Source: Clostridium bovifaecis (GTDB lineage: Bacteria > Bacillota > Clostridia > Clostridiales > Clostridiaceae). Taken from it: DNA of 64,000 nucleotides. Numbering within the stretch: position 1 is the stretch's first letter; the number at the start of each line of letters is the position of its first letter. Below are positions 1-9,216 of the stretch, one piece after another. The translations under genes and the position numbers were made by a program. The DNA lies in contig CP046522.1 of NCBI GenBank assembly GCA_009738435.1, forward strand, positions 465,249 through 529,248, written 5' to 3'. The notes beneath the pieces were generated by a model, which searched no databases, was not told where the DNA came from, and saw only the letters and a list, made by a program, of their open reading frames with translations.

Positions 1-220
1 TCATAAGGAATTTTTAGTGGACATAGTTCCTCTTGAAGATGAGGTAGTGAAGAAAAAAGCTAGTATCACAATTTATGTAGTGCAAGATGGGGATACATTA
101 TGGAAGATTGCTAAAAGATATTGTGCAACTATAGAAGATTTGGTAAAGGTTAATGAATTAGAAAATGAAAATATAATGGTTGGACAAAAGTTGCTTATTC
201 CAGGAAGAGCAATTATATAA
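1..220 (+). CDS. LysM-domain protein, C-terminal part (SipL/DUF3794-type), cut by window edge
   Basis: The reading frame is open from base 2 and ends at a TAA at 218-220, so this is the 3' end of a gene that begins upstream. The visible part is one LysM domain (core motif VVQDGDTLWKIAKRY, then DLVKVNELENENIMVGQKLLIP), which binds peptidoglycan. In Clostridium a DUF3794 plus LysM protein of the SipL kind, a partner of SpoIVA in spore coat assembly, commonly sits just before ispE. The position before ispE and the single terminal LysM fit that family, but the DUF3794 part lies outside the window. A GTG at 17 could be a start but has no ribosome binding site. Confidence 0.75.
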   Translation, partial: HKEFLVDIVPLEDEVVKKKASITIYVVQDGDTLWKIAKRYCATIEDLVKVNELENENIMVGQKLLIPGRAII

Positions 221-225
221 GAACA

Positions 226-420
226 GATTAGAAAAAACAAGTTAGAGAATTAGATGGTTAGAAATTTAGTTTAAAGTATTATATAAAATTAAACAAATTT
301 ATCTTAAAGTTACTACGGTATTTTTACTGTAGTAATTTTACTTTTTGGAAAAAATTAATAAGCTCTAACTTCTAACATACTAATAAGTGAAGCGCCTAAC
401 CTTATAAGGATAGTTGCCCA
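226..420. repeat. Modular palindromic intergenic element (GTTAG/CTAAC type), copy A
   Basis: This fills most of the 342-bp gap between the LysM gene and ispE. The left part (226-270) repeats GTTAG/ATTAG words. The right part (361-405) repeats the inverted words CTAAC and GCGCCTAACC. A terminator hairpin sits between the halves. The design matches the elements near 9.1 and 44.1 kb. No protein-coding signal is seen in the gap. Confidence 0.45.
310..346 (+). terminator. Rho-independent terminator after the LysM gene
   Basis: TTACTACGGTA pairs with TACTGTAGTAA around a short T loop, followed by a T-rich run. Confidence 0.6.
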
Positions 421-562
421 AAAACTTGGCTAATAAAAATAAAATTATAGGTATAAAATAAATATACAAATAATAGGTCTAAGCTTATAGTTTTTTGTCT
501 ATGATTTTGTGATATAATATGGAGTAGTTGAATTTGAAATAGATATTACGGGGGAAGTTTAG

Positions 563-1405
563 ATGTTAATTAAGGCATACGCTAAGATAAATATATCCTT
601 AGATGTATTAGGGAAAAGAGAAGATGGATATCATCTTTTAGAGATGATAATGCAAAATATAGAGTTATATGATGTTTTAAAAATAGAAAGGGCTAAAAAA
701 GGTATTAATATAGAATGTAATAGACCTTATGTGCCTATTGATGAGAGAAACTTAGTTTATAAGGCTGCTAAGTTATTTATAGATGCTTATAGCATACAAG
801 ACGGAGTGGATATAAGTATAAATAAAAACATTCCTGTAGCAGCTGGCTTGGCAGGTGGAAGTACGGATGCTGCTGCTACTTTAGTAGCTATGAGGGACTT
901 ATACAATATAAATGCTAGTGATGATGAGCTTAGTGAGATAGGTTTGAATATAGGAGCGGATGTTCCTTATTGTATAAAAGGGGGAACTGCTTTATGCAAG
1001 GGTATAGGAGAGAAAGTAACCCCTCTTAAATCTTTTAAAGGGCATATATTGGTTTTGGTTAAGCCTAACTTTGGTGTGTCGACCAAAGAGGTATACAAAA
1101 GTTTAGATCTAAATAAGATATATAAGCATCCTAACACATTAGAACTGATTAAGGCTGTAGAGAATGATGATATTATGTATGTAAGTGAAAATATGAAAAA
1201 TGTGCTTGAAAATGTAACTTTAAAAAAGCACACAGTCTTGAAAGAAATCAAAGAAAAAATGATTAGGAGTGGGGCATTAGGATCCATGATGAGCGGTAGT
1301 GGACCGACGATATTTGGATTTTTTGATGATACATTAAAAGCACAAAGATGCTATGATTATTTCAAAGATAAATATAATGAAGTTCACATAACAAGAACTA
1401 TATAA
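563..1405 (+). CDS. ispE: 4-diphosphocytidyl-2-C-methyl-D-erythritol kinase
   Basis: This 280-residue GHMP kinase phosphorylates the 2-hydroxyl of CDP-methylerythritol in the MEP isoprenoid pathway. The N-terminal AYAKINISLDVLGKREDGYH carries the conserved substrate-binding Lys and Asn. The ATP-binding loop PVAAGLAGGSTDAAA lies near residues 90-105, GADVPYC near 131-137, and the C-terminal motif MSGSGPTIFG is present. Length is typical. A GGGG ribosome binding site precedes the ATG. A TATAAT at about 513-518 may be its -10 box. A strong terminator follows, so it is probably monocistronic. Confidence 0.97.
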   Translation: MLIKAYAKINISLDVLGKREDGYHLLEMIMQNIELYDVLKIERAKKGINIECNRPYVPIDERNLVYKAAKLFIDAYSIQDGVDISINKNIPVAAGLAGGSTDAAATLVAMRDLYNINASDDELSEIGLNIGADVPYCIKGGTALCKGIGEKVTPLKSFKGHILVLVKPNFGVSTKEVYKSLDLNKIYKHPNTLELIKAVENDDIMYVSENMKNVLENVTLKKHTVLKEIKEKMIRSGALGSMMSGSGPTIFGFFDDTLKAQRCYDYFKDKYNEVHITRTI

Positions 1406-1447
1406 AAGGAACCATATTCTCAGAACTGTGAGGATATGGTTCTTTTT
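1406..1447 (+). terminator. Terminator after ispE
   Basis: AGGAACCATAT and ATATGGTTCT form a long stem with internal CTCA/TGAG pairing, followed by a T tract. Confidence 0.9.
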
Positions 1448-1572
1448 ATATAAAAGAAATAACCTGCATATGTAAAAAGAGCACAACCCTTATAAATGGT
1501 AAAGAATATAACCTTCGCGTGTGTATATTTTATTGGTATAAGACAAAAAATAAGCTGAGTAGGAGTGATAAG

Positions 1573-1764
1573 ATGAAAGTTATAAATTTGTTTAGAGGAT
1601 ATTTTTTAGCATTAGTTATAATACAAGGGTTGGTATTAGCCTTGATAGATTCGAAGAGCTTGAGAAAAGCAGGAATGTCTGAGGCTTCTAGAAAAGCAAA
1701 AATAATAGGAAGAGGAATAATTTTAGTAGGAGGTATGCTATTTATTTTAAGGTTAATTATATAA
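1573..1764 (+). CDS. Small membrane protein, CLC_0170-like
   Basis: This is a 63-residue protein starting at the ATG at 1573, which has AGGAGTG nine bases upstream; a longer reading from 1519 has no ribosome binding site. It has two hydrophobic segments (about residues 5-22 and 45-63) separated by a basic stretch containing KSLRKAGMSEASRKAK. It lies 46 bp before the germination receptor operon. It resembles small uncharacterised membrane proteins found beside ger genes in clostridia (CLC_0170 family, from memory). Function is unknown. Confidence 0.65.
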   Translation: MKVINLFRGYFLALVIIQGLVLALIDSKSLRKAGMSEASRKAKIIGRGIILVGGMLFILRLII

Positions 1765-1810
1765 AAGATAAATTAACTCCAAGTACTTAAAGATAAGGGG
1801 TGTGAGATGG

Positions 1811-3271
1811 TTGAAGGAAAAAATAAAGGAAAGTATATCTAGGGATATTGAAAAAGACATTGAATATATGAAAGAACTATTGAAAGATAATTCGGATATA
1901 GTATTTAGAGAGTTTCAAATTCAAGATTTAGATGCGGTTATTGTATATATAGACGGGATGGCGGATAAGTTTCTGATAAATGATTATGTATTAGAAAGTT
2001 TGATGAAAGAGGATTGCAAAATAAAAGATGTTAATGACATAAAAGACAAAGTACTGACTGTGTCTGATATGAGGGAAGTTGAAACCTTAAAAGAAGGAAT
2101 CAATGCAATGCTTTCAGGAGAAACTCTAATGCTAATAGATGGACTTGAAGTAGGATATATTATAGCTACTCGTTCTTGGCCAGCAAGAGGTGTAAGTGAA
2201 CCATCAGGAGAAACTGTAATAAGAGGTGCTAGAGAAGGCTTTACAGAGACTATAAGATTTAATACAGCTTTAGTTAGGAGGAGAATAAGAGATACTAGGC
2301 TAAGAGTAGTTCCCAAAGCTTTAGGTGAAAGGTCGAAGACAGATGTAGCTATAATGTACATAGATGATATTGTAAATGAGTCTGTCCTTGAGGAGCTGAA
2401 TAAGAGAATAGAAAATATAGAGATAGATGCTATTTTAGATAGTGGATATATAGAACAATTGGTAGAAGATGATCCTTTTTCACCATTTCCACAGATGCAA
2501 AGTACAGAAAGACCAGACGTGGTGGCGGCAGCATTGTACGAGGGAAGGATAGCTGTTTTAGTAGATAATTCGCCTTTTGCTATAGTAGTTCCAGCAACGC
2601 TTCCTAACCTATTTCAATCTCCGGATGATTATTATCAACGTTGGATAAATGCATCTTCAATAAGAATATTAAGAACCTTTGCTGTAACGCTGTCTGTTAT
2701 TTTTCCGGCCTTATATATAGCAATAACTTCATTCCATACGGCAATTATACCATCAAGGTTAGCTTATTCTATAGCGGCTTCTAGAGAAGGGGTTCCTTTT
2801 CCGGCTTTTATTGAAACCTTGATTATGGAATTCAGCTTTGCTCTTTTGTTAGAAGCGATATTGAGGCTTCCAAGACCTATAGGCTCAACCATAGGTATAG
2901 TAGGAGGACTTATCATAGGGCAGGCTGCAGTAAGTGCTGGTATAGTAAGTCCAATAATGATAATAATAACTAGTTTAACTGCTATTACCGAATTCATTAC
3001 TCCTAATCATGAAGTTTCTATTGGTTTGAGATCTGTAAGAATATTGCTTATAATTGCAGCTACAATACTAGGTCTTTACGGAATAATGTTAGGACTTATT
3101 TTACTGCTTATTCATTTAATTAGGCTTAAAAGCTTTGGTGTACCTTATCTAGCCCCAGCTGTTAATCCGGATATAAAAGATTTTAAAGATATGTTCGTAA
3201 GGTTGCCTCTTAAATATTTTAAGAAAAGACCAGATTATATGAAAACTGGAGACAAAATAAGACAAAAATGA
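1811..3271 (+). CDS. gerKA: Spore germination receptor A subunit (GerKA/GerAA family)
   Basis: This is the A subunit of an inner-membrane nutrient germinant receptor. The first 270 residues or so are the soluble GerA N-terminal domain, with the conserved RGVSEPSGETVIRGAREGF region. The rest is a multi-helix membrane part with PFPAFIETLIMEFSFALLLEA, followed by a charged tail. A TTG at 1811 lies eight bases from AGGGGTG and is preferred over the GTG at 1802, which nearly overlaps it. It heads an A-B-C operon, with the B gene 26 bp downstream. Which germinant it senses cannot be read from the sequence. Confidence 0.95.
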   Translation: MKEKIKESISRDIEKDIEYMKELLKDNSDIVFREFQIQDLDAVIVYIDGMADKFLINDYVLESLMKEDCKIKDVNDIKDKVLTVSDMREVETLKEGINAMLSGETLMLIDGLEVGYIIATRSWPARGVSEPSGETVIRGAREGFTETIRFNTALVRRRIRDTRLRVVPKALGERSKTDVAIMYIDDIVNESVLEELNKRIENIEIDAILDSGYIEQLVEDDPFSPFPQMQSTERPDVVAAALYEGRIAVLVDNSPFAIVVPATLPNLFQSPDDYYQRWINASSIRILRTFAVTLSVIFPALYIAITSFHTAIIPSRLAYSIAASREGVPFPAFIETLIMEFSFALLLEAILRLPRPIGSTIGIVGGLIIGQAAVSAGIVSPIMIIITSLTAITEFITPNHEVSIGLRSVRILLIIAATILGLYGIMLGLILLLIHLIRLKSFGVPYLAPAVNPDIKDFKDMFVRLPLKYFKKRPDYMKTGDKIRQK

Positions 3272-3297
3272 TTTGGAAAGAGCGGTGATGTATCCTT

Positions 3298-4398
3298 ATG
3301 AATAAAAAGAATATTTTGAGCCAGTACGATTTATTTGCAACCATAGTGGTAACTATAGTTGGAAGTGCTGTATTTACATATCCAAGAAGGCTCAGTGAGG
3401 TAATAGGGACGGATGGGTGGTTTGTAATTATTCTCAGTGGTCTTATATCCCTTCCATTTATATATTTAACATGTCAAGCTATTAAGGTGAATGAATATAG
3501 AAGACTGACAGAGGCGCTAGAAAGAAACTTTGGAAAAGTTTTAGGTGCAGCTATTGGACTCTATATTGTGTTAACAGGCATTTTTATAATTTCTCTAGAA
3601 ATGAGAACATTTGCAGAAGTTATTAAGATGTATCTTTTAAATAGAACACCTACGGAGTTTATAATATTGGTAATGTTTTTGGTAGGAGGCTTTCTTGTAA
3701 GGGGAGAATTAGAAAGTGTAATAAAATTTAATGAGATAGCCTTCTGGTTAATGTTTATTCCAATATTGTTATCTATTCCTTTTGTATTAAAAGGAGCGGA
3801 TTTTACAAATGTATTTCCTATCCTTACTCATGAACCATTAGAATATATAAAGGCTACAAGGGTAAGCTTGTTTAGTTTCTTAGGCTTTTCAATATTATAT
3901 ATGCTAATACCTATGGCAAAGCACAAAAAAGATGTAGTAAGGGTTACATTTAGGAGCGTTGCTTTTATAACTGGATTTTATATTGTTATAACTTTGTCAG
4001 CTTTATTTGTGTTTTCTAAGGAATACAATTCTCAACTGCTTTGGCCAACAATAACCATGCTTTCTACTGTAGATATCCCAGGAACCTTTATAGAGCGTTG
4101 GGAAGGCATAGTTATGACGTTTTGGATAATATTTTATTTCACTACTTACGTGAACTTATACTATTTTAGTTCAGAGATAATTAGAGATGTATTTCATTTA
4201 GAAGATGTGAAGGTTTCATTAGTATTAATAACACCTATAATATACATACTATCCTTGTATCCAGAAAACATAGCTGAAGTGTATAGTATTCAAAATAAAT
4301 TTATTCCGTATATAGAGCCTATAATAATTGGGATATTGCCTATTGCTTTATTGATTACTGGATTTAGTAAAGCGAGGAGAGTTAAAGATGAAGCTTAA
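3298..4398 (+). CDS. gerKB: Spore germination receptor B subunit (GerKB/GerAB family)
   Basis: This 366-residue integral membrane protein has about ten predicted helices and belongs to the amino acid/polyamine/organocation transporter-like GerAB family, which forms the germinant-binding subunit. The N-terminal start KNILSQYDLFATIVVTIVGSAV is typical. The gene overlaps the start of gerKC by 11 bases, which implies translational coupling. The order A-B-C is standard for clostridial receptors. Confidence 0.95.
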   Translation: MNKKNILSQYDLFATIVVTIVGSAVFTYPRRLSEVIGTDGWFVIILSGLISLPFIYLTCQAIKVNEYRRLTEALERNFGKVLGAAIGLYIVLTGIFIISLEMRTFAEVIKMYLLNRTPTEFIILVMFLVGGFLVRGELESVIKFNEIAFWLMFIPILLSIPFVLKGADFTNVFPILTHEPLEYIKATRVSLFSFLGFSILYMLIPMAKHKKDVVRVTFRSVAFITGFYIVITLSALFVFSKEYNSQLLWPTITMLSTVDIPGTFIERWEGIVMTFWIIFYFTTYVNLYYFSSEIIRDVFHLEDVKVSLVLITPIIYILSLYPENIAEVYSIQNKFIPYIEPIIIGILPIALLITGFSKARRVKDEA

Positions 4399-5572
4399 AA
4401 AAGGAGTAGTTTTAATTTTGGCTTGCTGTTTTCTAAGTGGATGTTGGGATAAAGTAGAGATAGATAGAAGAAGCTTTATATCAACTATTGCAGTGGATAC
4501 AGGTAAAGATATAGGCGATGAAGAGAAATTTAAAGAAATAAGATCAAATGAAGTGTTTAAAGAAGAGGATTTTAAAAAATTAAATGTTACCTTTGGTTTT
4601 CCGGATATTAGTGAACTGGGACCTCAAAAAGGAAGTACGGCAAAAGAACAGATTGTAACGACTGAAGCTTTTTCTATGCAGGACTCGGTAACTAGGCTAG
4701 CCTCTAAAATGAGCAGAAGTGTATATACAGGACATTCAAAGCTCTTGATATTGAGTGACCAAATAATGGAGTATCCTGAAACTGTAAAAGAGGTGTTTGA
4801 TTTTCTAGAACGGCAACCTGATATTAATAGAATGATGTTGGTAGTTATAGCAAAAGGTAAAGCTGAAGACTTTGTAAACTTCCAACCTAGTATGGAAAAG
4901 AATATCGAATCTTATATAAGCGGGCTTATGGAAAGCGGTATTAGTAATTTCAATGTTCTTCCTACCAGGATGAATGATGTTTTGATATCTTCTTATAAAA
5001 ATAAAAATGCTATAATACCTACTATAGAGTTTGATAAGGTAGATAAAAATAAACTGATTATATCGGGGGTAGCTTTAATAAAGGACTATAAACTAGATGG
5101 GTATTTAACTCCATCAGAGGATGCTTCTCTAGAGATATTAAGAGGAAAAATAAAGGGTGGAAAAGAAGTTATATTAAAAGAAGGGCACCCAATAGAATTG
5201 CAAATAACAGGAATAAAGAGAAACATAAGTTTAGTAGATGATGCTAACCCCCAAAAATTAAAGTTTACTATAGATGTGTTATTAGAAGGACAGTTAAAAG
5301 GATATTATATAGATAGTGATATATTTTCAGAAGGTGAAATTGAAAAAATTCAAGATAACTTCAATGACGTAATAGAGAGAAAATGTGAGAAGGTAGCTAG
5401 AATAATACAGGAACAGCACACAATAGATGCTATAGGACTGAAAGAGTATGTTGAAAAGTTTAGACCAGGGCTATACAAAAGGATAAAAAATAATTGGGAA
5501 GAAGTTTATAAAAATGCGAATATAGATGTAACTGTAAGTACTAAGGCAAGAAGACTTGGAATTACGAAATAA
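4388..5572 (+). CDS. gerKC: Spore germination receptor C subunit, lipoprotein (GerKC/GerAC family)
   Basis: A signal peptide ends in the lipobox LSGC, so Cys19 is expected to be lipidated. It is followed by WDKVEIDRRSFISTIAVD, the conserved GerAC start. Length (394 residues) and the three-domain layout fit Ger(x)C proteins, with a C-terminal region around the EQHTIDAIGLKEYVEKFRP segment. The start overlaps gerKB by 11 bases. The operon ends at a terminator at 5663. Confidence 0.95.
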   Translation: MKLKKGVVLILACCFLSGCWDKVEIDRRSFISTIAVDTGKDIGDEEKFKEIRSNEVFKEEDFKKLNVTFGFPDISELGPQKGSTAKEQIVTTEAFSMQDSVTRLASKMSRSVYTGHSKLLILSDQIMEYPETVKEVFDFLERQPDINRMMLVVIAKGKAEDFVNFQPSMEKNIESYISGLMESGISNFNVLPTRMNDVLISSYKNKNAIIPTIEFDKVDKNKLIISGVALIKDYKLDGYLTPSEDASLEILRGKIKGGKEVILKEGHPIELQITGIKRNISLVDDANPQKLKFTIDVLLEGQLKGYYIDSDIFSEGEIEKIQDNFNDVIERKCEKVARIIQEQHTIDAIGLKEYVEKFRPGLYKRIKNNWEEVYKNANIDVTVSTKARRLGITK

Positions 5573-5662
5573 AGAGCTGTGTGCTAAGGAAGTGTAGCTT
5601 CCCGCTATAATGTTTCACAATTTAAAAACATAACAAATAAAAGAATGTATGAGATTTATAGA

Positions 5663-5703
5663 GATTGAGAAAAATTAAGCTTTATTTTTCTCAATCTTTT
5701 TAT
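5663..5703 (+). terminator. Terminator after gerK operon
   Basis: GATTGAGAAAAA pairs with TTTTTCTCAATC around a short loop, followed by TTTTT. Confidence 0.85.
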
Positions 5704-5780
5704 GTATAGGTGTATATATTTAAAAAAAGCCGTCAATAATTTAAAACATAACAGATAAAATAAATTGGGGGACAAGGTTT

Positions 5781-6542
5781 ATGAAAAGAATAATTGCTAT
5801 TATGTGCTTTTTAACTATACTGTTTGGAATTATATTAGGAGTTTCTTATATGAGAGCTGATGCAAGTCAGAAAACTATTGCAAATAAGCTTATAAGGTTT
5901 CATGTTATAGCAAATAGTGATACTACAGAGGATCAAGCTTTAAAATTGAAGGTAAGAGATGAAGTACTAAAATACATAACTCCAAAGCTTAAAAATGCTA
6001 AAGACATAGAAGACTCAAGAAAGATACTGGAATCAAATAACGTAATCATAAAAGAAATTGCTAAGAAGGTGGTTAAGGAAAATGGATACACCTATACTGT
6101 CAACACAATGCTATCTCATGAAAATTTTCCAGTTAAAAGTTACGGAAATATAACTCTGCCACAGGGAAATTATGAAGCCTATAGAATTATAATAGGAAGT
6201 GGCGAAGGACATAATTGGTGGTGTGTAATGTTTCCGCCATTATGCTTTACAGATATAACAAAGGGAGAAATAGCATATGAGGAAACGGAAAAAGAAATGA
6301 AATCAGTCTTAACGCCAGAGGAATATAAACTTGTAGACAATAGAAATAATGAAGAAATAGAGAGTAATGAAGTAGTGTTCAAGTTTAAAATTTTAGAAGG
6401 AATAAAGAGCATATATAGAAAAGTCCAGAAAACTAGTTTTTTTGGACTTTTGCATTTTGCATTTCTTTTAATATGTTATTTTGAGAAAGACAATACATTA
6501 AATTATATATGTCATTTCCAGAACGAGGTTTTATGTAATTAG
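5781..6542 (+). CDS. spoIIR: Stage II sporulation protein R (pro-sigma-E processing signal)
   Basis: SpoIIR is made in the forespore and secreted to activate SpoIIGA, which processes pro-sigma-E in the mother cell. A signal-anchor helix (residues 2-24) precedes the hallmark IRFHVIANSDTTEDQALKLKVRDEVL, and NWWCVMFPPLCF is also typical. The GGGG ribosome binding site fits the ATG. Oddity: the recognisable protein ends near residue 214, but the frame stays open through the bidirectional terminator and 110 bases into the opposite-strand gene, giving 253 residues. A TAG in the terminator loop (6434) is out of frame by one base, so either a small indel or a real tail is possible. Confidence 0.9.
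   Translation: MKRIIAIMCFLTILFGIILGVSYMRADASQKTIANKLIRFHVIANSDTTEDQALKLKVRDEVLKYITPKLKNAKDIEDSRKILESNNVIIKEIAKKVVKENGYTYTVNTMLSHENFPVKSYGNITLPQGNYEAYRIIIGSGEGHNWWCVMFPPLCFTDITKGEIAYEETEKEMKSVLTPEEYKLVDNRNNEEIESNEVVFKFKILEGIKSIYRKVQKTSFFGLLHFAFLLICYFEKDNTLNYICHFQNEVLCN
6419..6451. terminator. Bidirectional terminator between spoIIR and the glycosyltransferase
   Basis: AAAAGTCC and GGACTTTT form the outer stem and AAAACT/AGTTTT the inner stem. The CTAG at the tip supplies the TAG stop of the minus-strand gene. Confidence 0.8.
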
Positions 6543-7596
6543 CGTAATTATGTTTTATCTTTTGCAATACAAAAGAGTTCATCAATAGGTCTTCGATGAT
6601 TGAACTACAGCCCTTTATGTTATCTAAATAAATGGCTAAATTACGTTTGGTCAAAAATTCGATGTTTTTTTCTTCTTGGCCAGGAATAGGAGAAAATAAG
6701 ACGAGAGGAATGGAAGAAAGCATAGCCTCTGTTATTGTTATTCCTCCTGGTTTTGTGAAGAGCAAATCACAAGCTTGCATGTATTTATTTATTTCTTTAG
6801 TATACTTTAAGACTTTAATGTCTTTAGAAAAGGAAGGCTTTAGTTTGATTAATTGGCTGTACAGTCTAGTATTCTTACCTGTTATAACAATTAGTTGAAA
6901 ATCATTGTCTATTTTATCTAACTCTTTGCATAAATCGAGAATTTTGCCCATGCCTAAGCTGCCGCCCATTACTAAAAAGGTAAGCTTATTAGGAGATAAG
7001 TTTAAAGAACTTAGTGTCTGTATCCTATCGTACTTCTGAAGAAAATCTGGATTAATTGGAATGCCAAAGTCATAAACTTTACTTTTATCCATTCCCTTTT
7101 CTGCAATATCCTCAATTAGACCTTGATTTGCTGTAATATATGCATCTATACCGCTATGCAACCAAAAGTTATGAGGGGCATAGTCTGTAATTATTGTAAT
7201 AATAGGAACATCTAATCCGCACTTTATTTTCAATATAGATAACATTTCTGTAGGTATAGGGTGAGTTGACAATATAGTATCTGGCTTAAAGTCATCTATA
7301 AGTTTTTTTAGTTTAATACACAATAGATTATTGAATTTAGAGCTCAATTGAAAAGAAGATAACTTATTACTAGAATCTATGACGTAATATAGCTTCCTGT
7401 ATAGGCTAGGTTTAATCTGTACCGCCTTTAAATAACTTCCTATAACTATTTTATTTAGCAAAGGACTTATGTAGGTTAATGTATCAACTATCATAACTTC
7501 TGAAGAGTTATCATTTGCTAATATGTATTTTTTCATTGCTAATGAGGTTTGATGATGGCCTTCGCCAGCAGAAATTGAAAAAATTAGTGTTCTCAT
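6433..7596 (-). CDS. MGDG-synthase-type glycosyltransferase (UgtP-like)
   Basis: This 387-residue GT28-type glycosyltransferase probably transfers a sugar from a UDP-sugar to diacylglycerol at the inner face of the membrane. The N-terminal MGDG synthase domain begins with FSISAGEGHHQTS, which contains the conserved Gly-His loop. The C-terminal domain has FLVMGGSLGMG and the nucleotide-sugar site TKPGGITITEA (about residues 285-295), then PIPGQEE. Length fits UgtP and clostridial relatives. It converges with spoIIR and is divergent from ypeB. Sugar and lipid specificity cannot be read from sequence. Confidence 0.85.
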   Translation of the reverse strand: MRTLIFSISAGEGHHQTSLAMKKYILANDNSSEVMIVDTLTYISPLLNKIVIGSYLKAVQIKPSLYRKLYYVIDSSNKLSSFQLSSKFNNLLCIKLKKLIDDFKPDTILSTHPIPTEMLSILKIKCGLDVPIITIITDYAPHNFWLHSGIDAYITANQGLIEDIAEKGMDKSKVYDFGIPINPDFLQKYDRIQTLSSLNLSPNKLTFLVMGGSLGMGKILDLCKELDKIDNDFQLIVITGKNTRLYSQLIKLKPSFSKDIKVLKYTKEINKYMQACDLLFTKPGGITITEAMLSSIPLVLFSPIPGQEEKNIEFLTKRNLAIYLDNIKGCSSIIEDLLMNSFVLQKIKHNYANYIKPRSGNDIYNLMYCLSQNNILKEMQNAKVQKN

Positions 7597-7723
7597 TTTT
7601 GTTCACTCTTTCTATATCATTAATATCGTTGGTAATAGTATAACCAAAATGTATAACAAAAATTATTAGAACAAATACTAGTCATAGGAATTATATGATA
7701 ATAAAGGGGAGGAAACATTAAAT

Positions 7724-9082
7724 ATGAGTAAAAAGAGAATTGCTTACACTATAGCAGTAGCTTTTATAGTGGTTTTTTCAACTACTTTTGCTATCTTAAT
7801 GACACTTGAAAGAACAGATTATAGAAATTATCTACAAGGTGAGTATTCTAAAAGTATGTATCAATTGATAGATTCAGTAAAAAATATAAAAACTGATTTA
7901 TCTAAGTCATCAATTGTAGGTTCTAAGGAACAGGGACTAGTCGCTTTTGGAAGTATTTCGAAATATGCAGATATAGCCAATGATAAAATTCATTCATTGC
8001 CTATACCGCAAGAAGATTTAGATGGAACTAGTAAGTTTCTAACCCAAGTAAGCGATTTTGCTTATAGTATTGTTAGAGCCTCATCTCAAGGAAGAGACCT
8101 ATCTGATAAAGATTATGAGAACATAGAAAGTTTAAAAAATGAAGCTGATTATTTGCTAATTCAATTAAATGAAGTTCAGCAAGATATAAATGAAGGTAAG
8201 GTTAAATGGGGAGAGATAAGAAAGAAGGTTAGCTTAGGCTTAAATAAGGCTAACGAAAGTTTGGTATCTAGCAAGTTTAAAAACATACAAACCCAAGTTG
8301 TTCAATATCCAGCTCTAATATATGACGGACCTTTCTCGGAGAATATTTTAGAGGTAAAGCCAAGGATATTAGGAATGAAGGAAGTTACAGAAGCTGAAGC
8401 TAAAAGTGTTGTAAAAAATCTTCTAGGCGCTAATAGAGTGGAAACTATAACAAGAAGAGAAGACGGAAAAACCAAGATACTTTCTTACAGCTTTAATGTT
8501 TCGCTAAAGGGAAGAGAAAAGGGTGAAGAGGTCGTATGCGAAGTAAGCAAGAATGGAGGAAAAGTTGTTTACTTAATTGATAATAGAGGCGTAGAGGGTG
8601 CGAAGATAGATGTAAAAAAGGCTGCTGCATTGGGTAGTGATTACCTAAGCAAACTAGGTTATAAAAATATGCAACCAACTTATACAATGAAGCATGACAG
8701 TACTGTAACTGTAAGTTATGTATATCATGAAAAGGATATACCAATATATCCTGATCAAATAAAGCTTAAAATAGCTTTAGACAATGGAAATATAGTAGGA
8801 ATAGAATCTCAACAGTATTTGGTATCCCATACTGAAAAAAGGGATATACCTAAGCCTAAGATTTCTAAAGATAAGGCAAGGGAAAAGGTAGGAAAGAATC
8901 TTAAGATAACATCAACAGGCTTGGCTATAATACCAACTGAAAATAATAAAGAGGTTCTTTGTTATGAGTTTGTTGGAAAACATAGAGATGAAGATTTTAT
9001 TGTATATATAAACGCAGAAACTGGATATGAACAAAAGATTCTTCAAATTATAAAAACCCTAGATGGAGAACTGACAATATAG
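7724..9082 (+). CDS. ypeB: Germination protein YpeB
   Basis: YpeB keeps the spore cortex lytic enzyme SleB stable and in place. An N-terminal membrane helix (about residues 7-27) is followed by a long helical region and C-terminal PepSY-like repeats, with AGLAIIPTENN-type strands near the end. Length (452) is usual. The GGGGAGG ribosome binding site fits the ATG at 7724. Family members are usually co-transcribed with sleB, but here no sleB lies on either side; the upstream neighbour is a divergent glycosyltransferase. Confidence 0.92.
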   Translation: MSKKRIAYTIAVAFIVVFSTTFAILMTLERTDYRNYLQGEYSKSMYQLIDSVKNIKTDLSKSSIVGSKEQGLVAFGSISKYADIANDKIHSLPIPQEDLDGTSKFLTQVSDFAYSIVRASSQGRDLSDKDYENIESLKNEADYLLIQLNEVQQDINEGKVKWGEIRKKVSLGLNKANESLVSSKFKNIQTQVVQYPALIYDGPFSENILEVKPRILGMKEVTEAEAKSVVKNLLGANRVETITRREDGKTKILSYSFNVSLKGREKGEEVVCEVSKNGGKVVYLIDNRGVEGAKIDVKKAAALGSDYLSKLGYKNMQPTYTMKHDSTVTVSYVYHEKDIPIYPDQIKLKIALDNGNIVGIESQQYLVSHTEKRDIPKPKISKDKAREKVGKNLKITSTGLAIIPTENNKEVLCYEFVGKHRDEDFIVYINAETGYEQKILQIIKTLDGELTI

Positions 9083-9216
9083 AAGTATTTTGCAACGCAA
9101 AATATTTCAATGGAGGAGTGGAGAACTTTAAATGAGAGTATCTCTCCGCTTCCTCTATTTTGCGCTTTAGCGCCTCCACTTCTCCACTAAGAAAATTGCG
9201 GCGCAATTTTCTTATA
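9083..9216. repeat. Modular palindromic intergenic element (GTGGAG/CTCCAC type), copy B
   Basis: Both ends are small hairpins: ATTTTGC-AAC-GCAAAAT at the left and GAAAATTGC-GGC-GCAATTTTC at the right. Between them the left half reads GGAGGAGTGGAG and the right half reads GCGCCTCCACTTCTCCAC, its inverse, with the hairpin GCGCTTTAGCGC. The element directly abuts the broken end of the antiporter gene. Confidence 0.6.

Noticed and set aside
1519..1572. Longer start for the small membrane protein
   Set aside because: The extra 18 residues have no ribosome binding site, while the ATG at 1573 has AGGAGTG.
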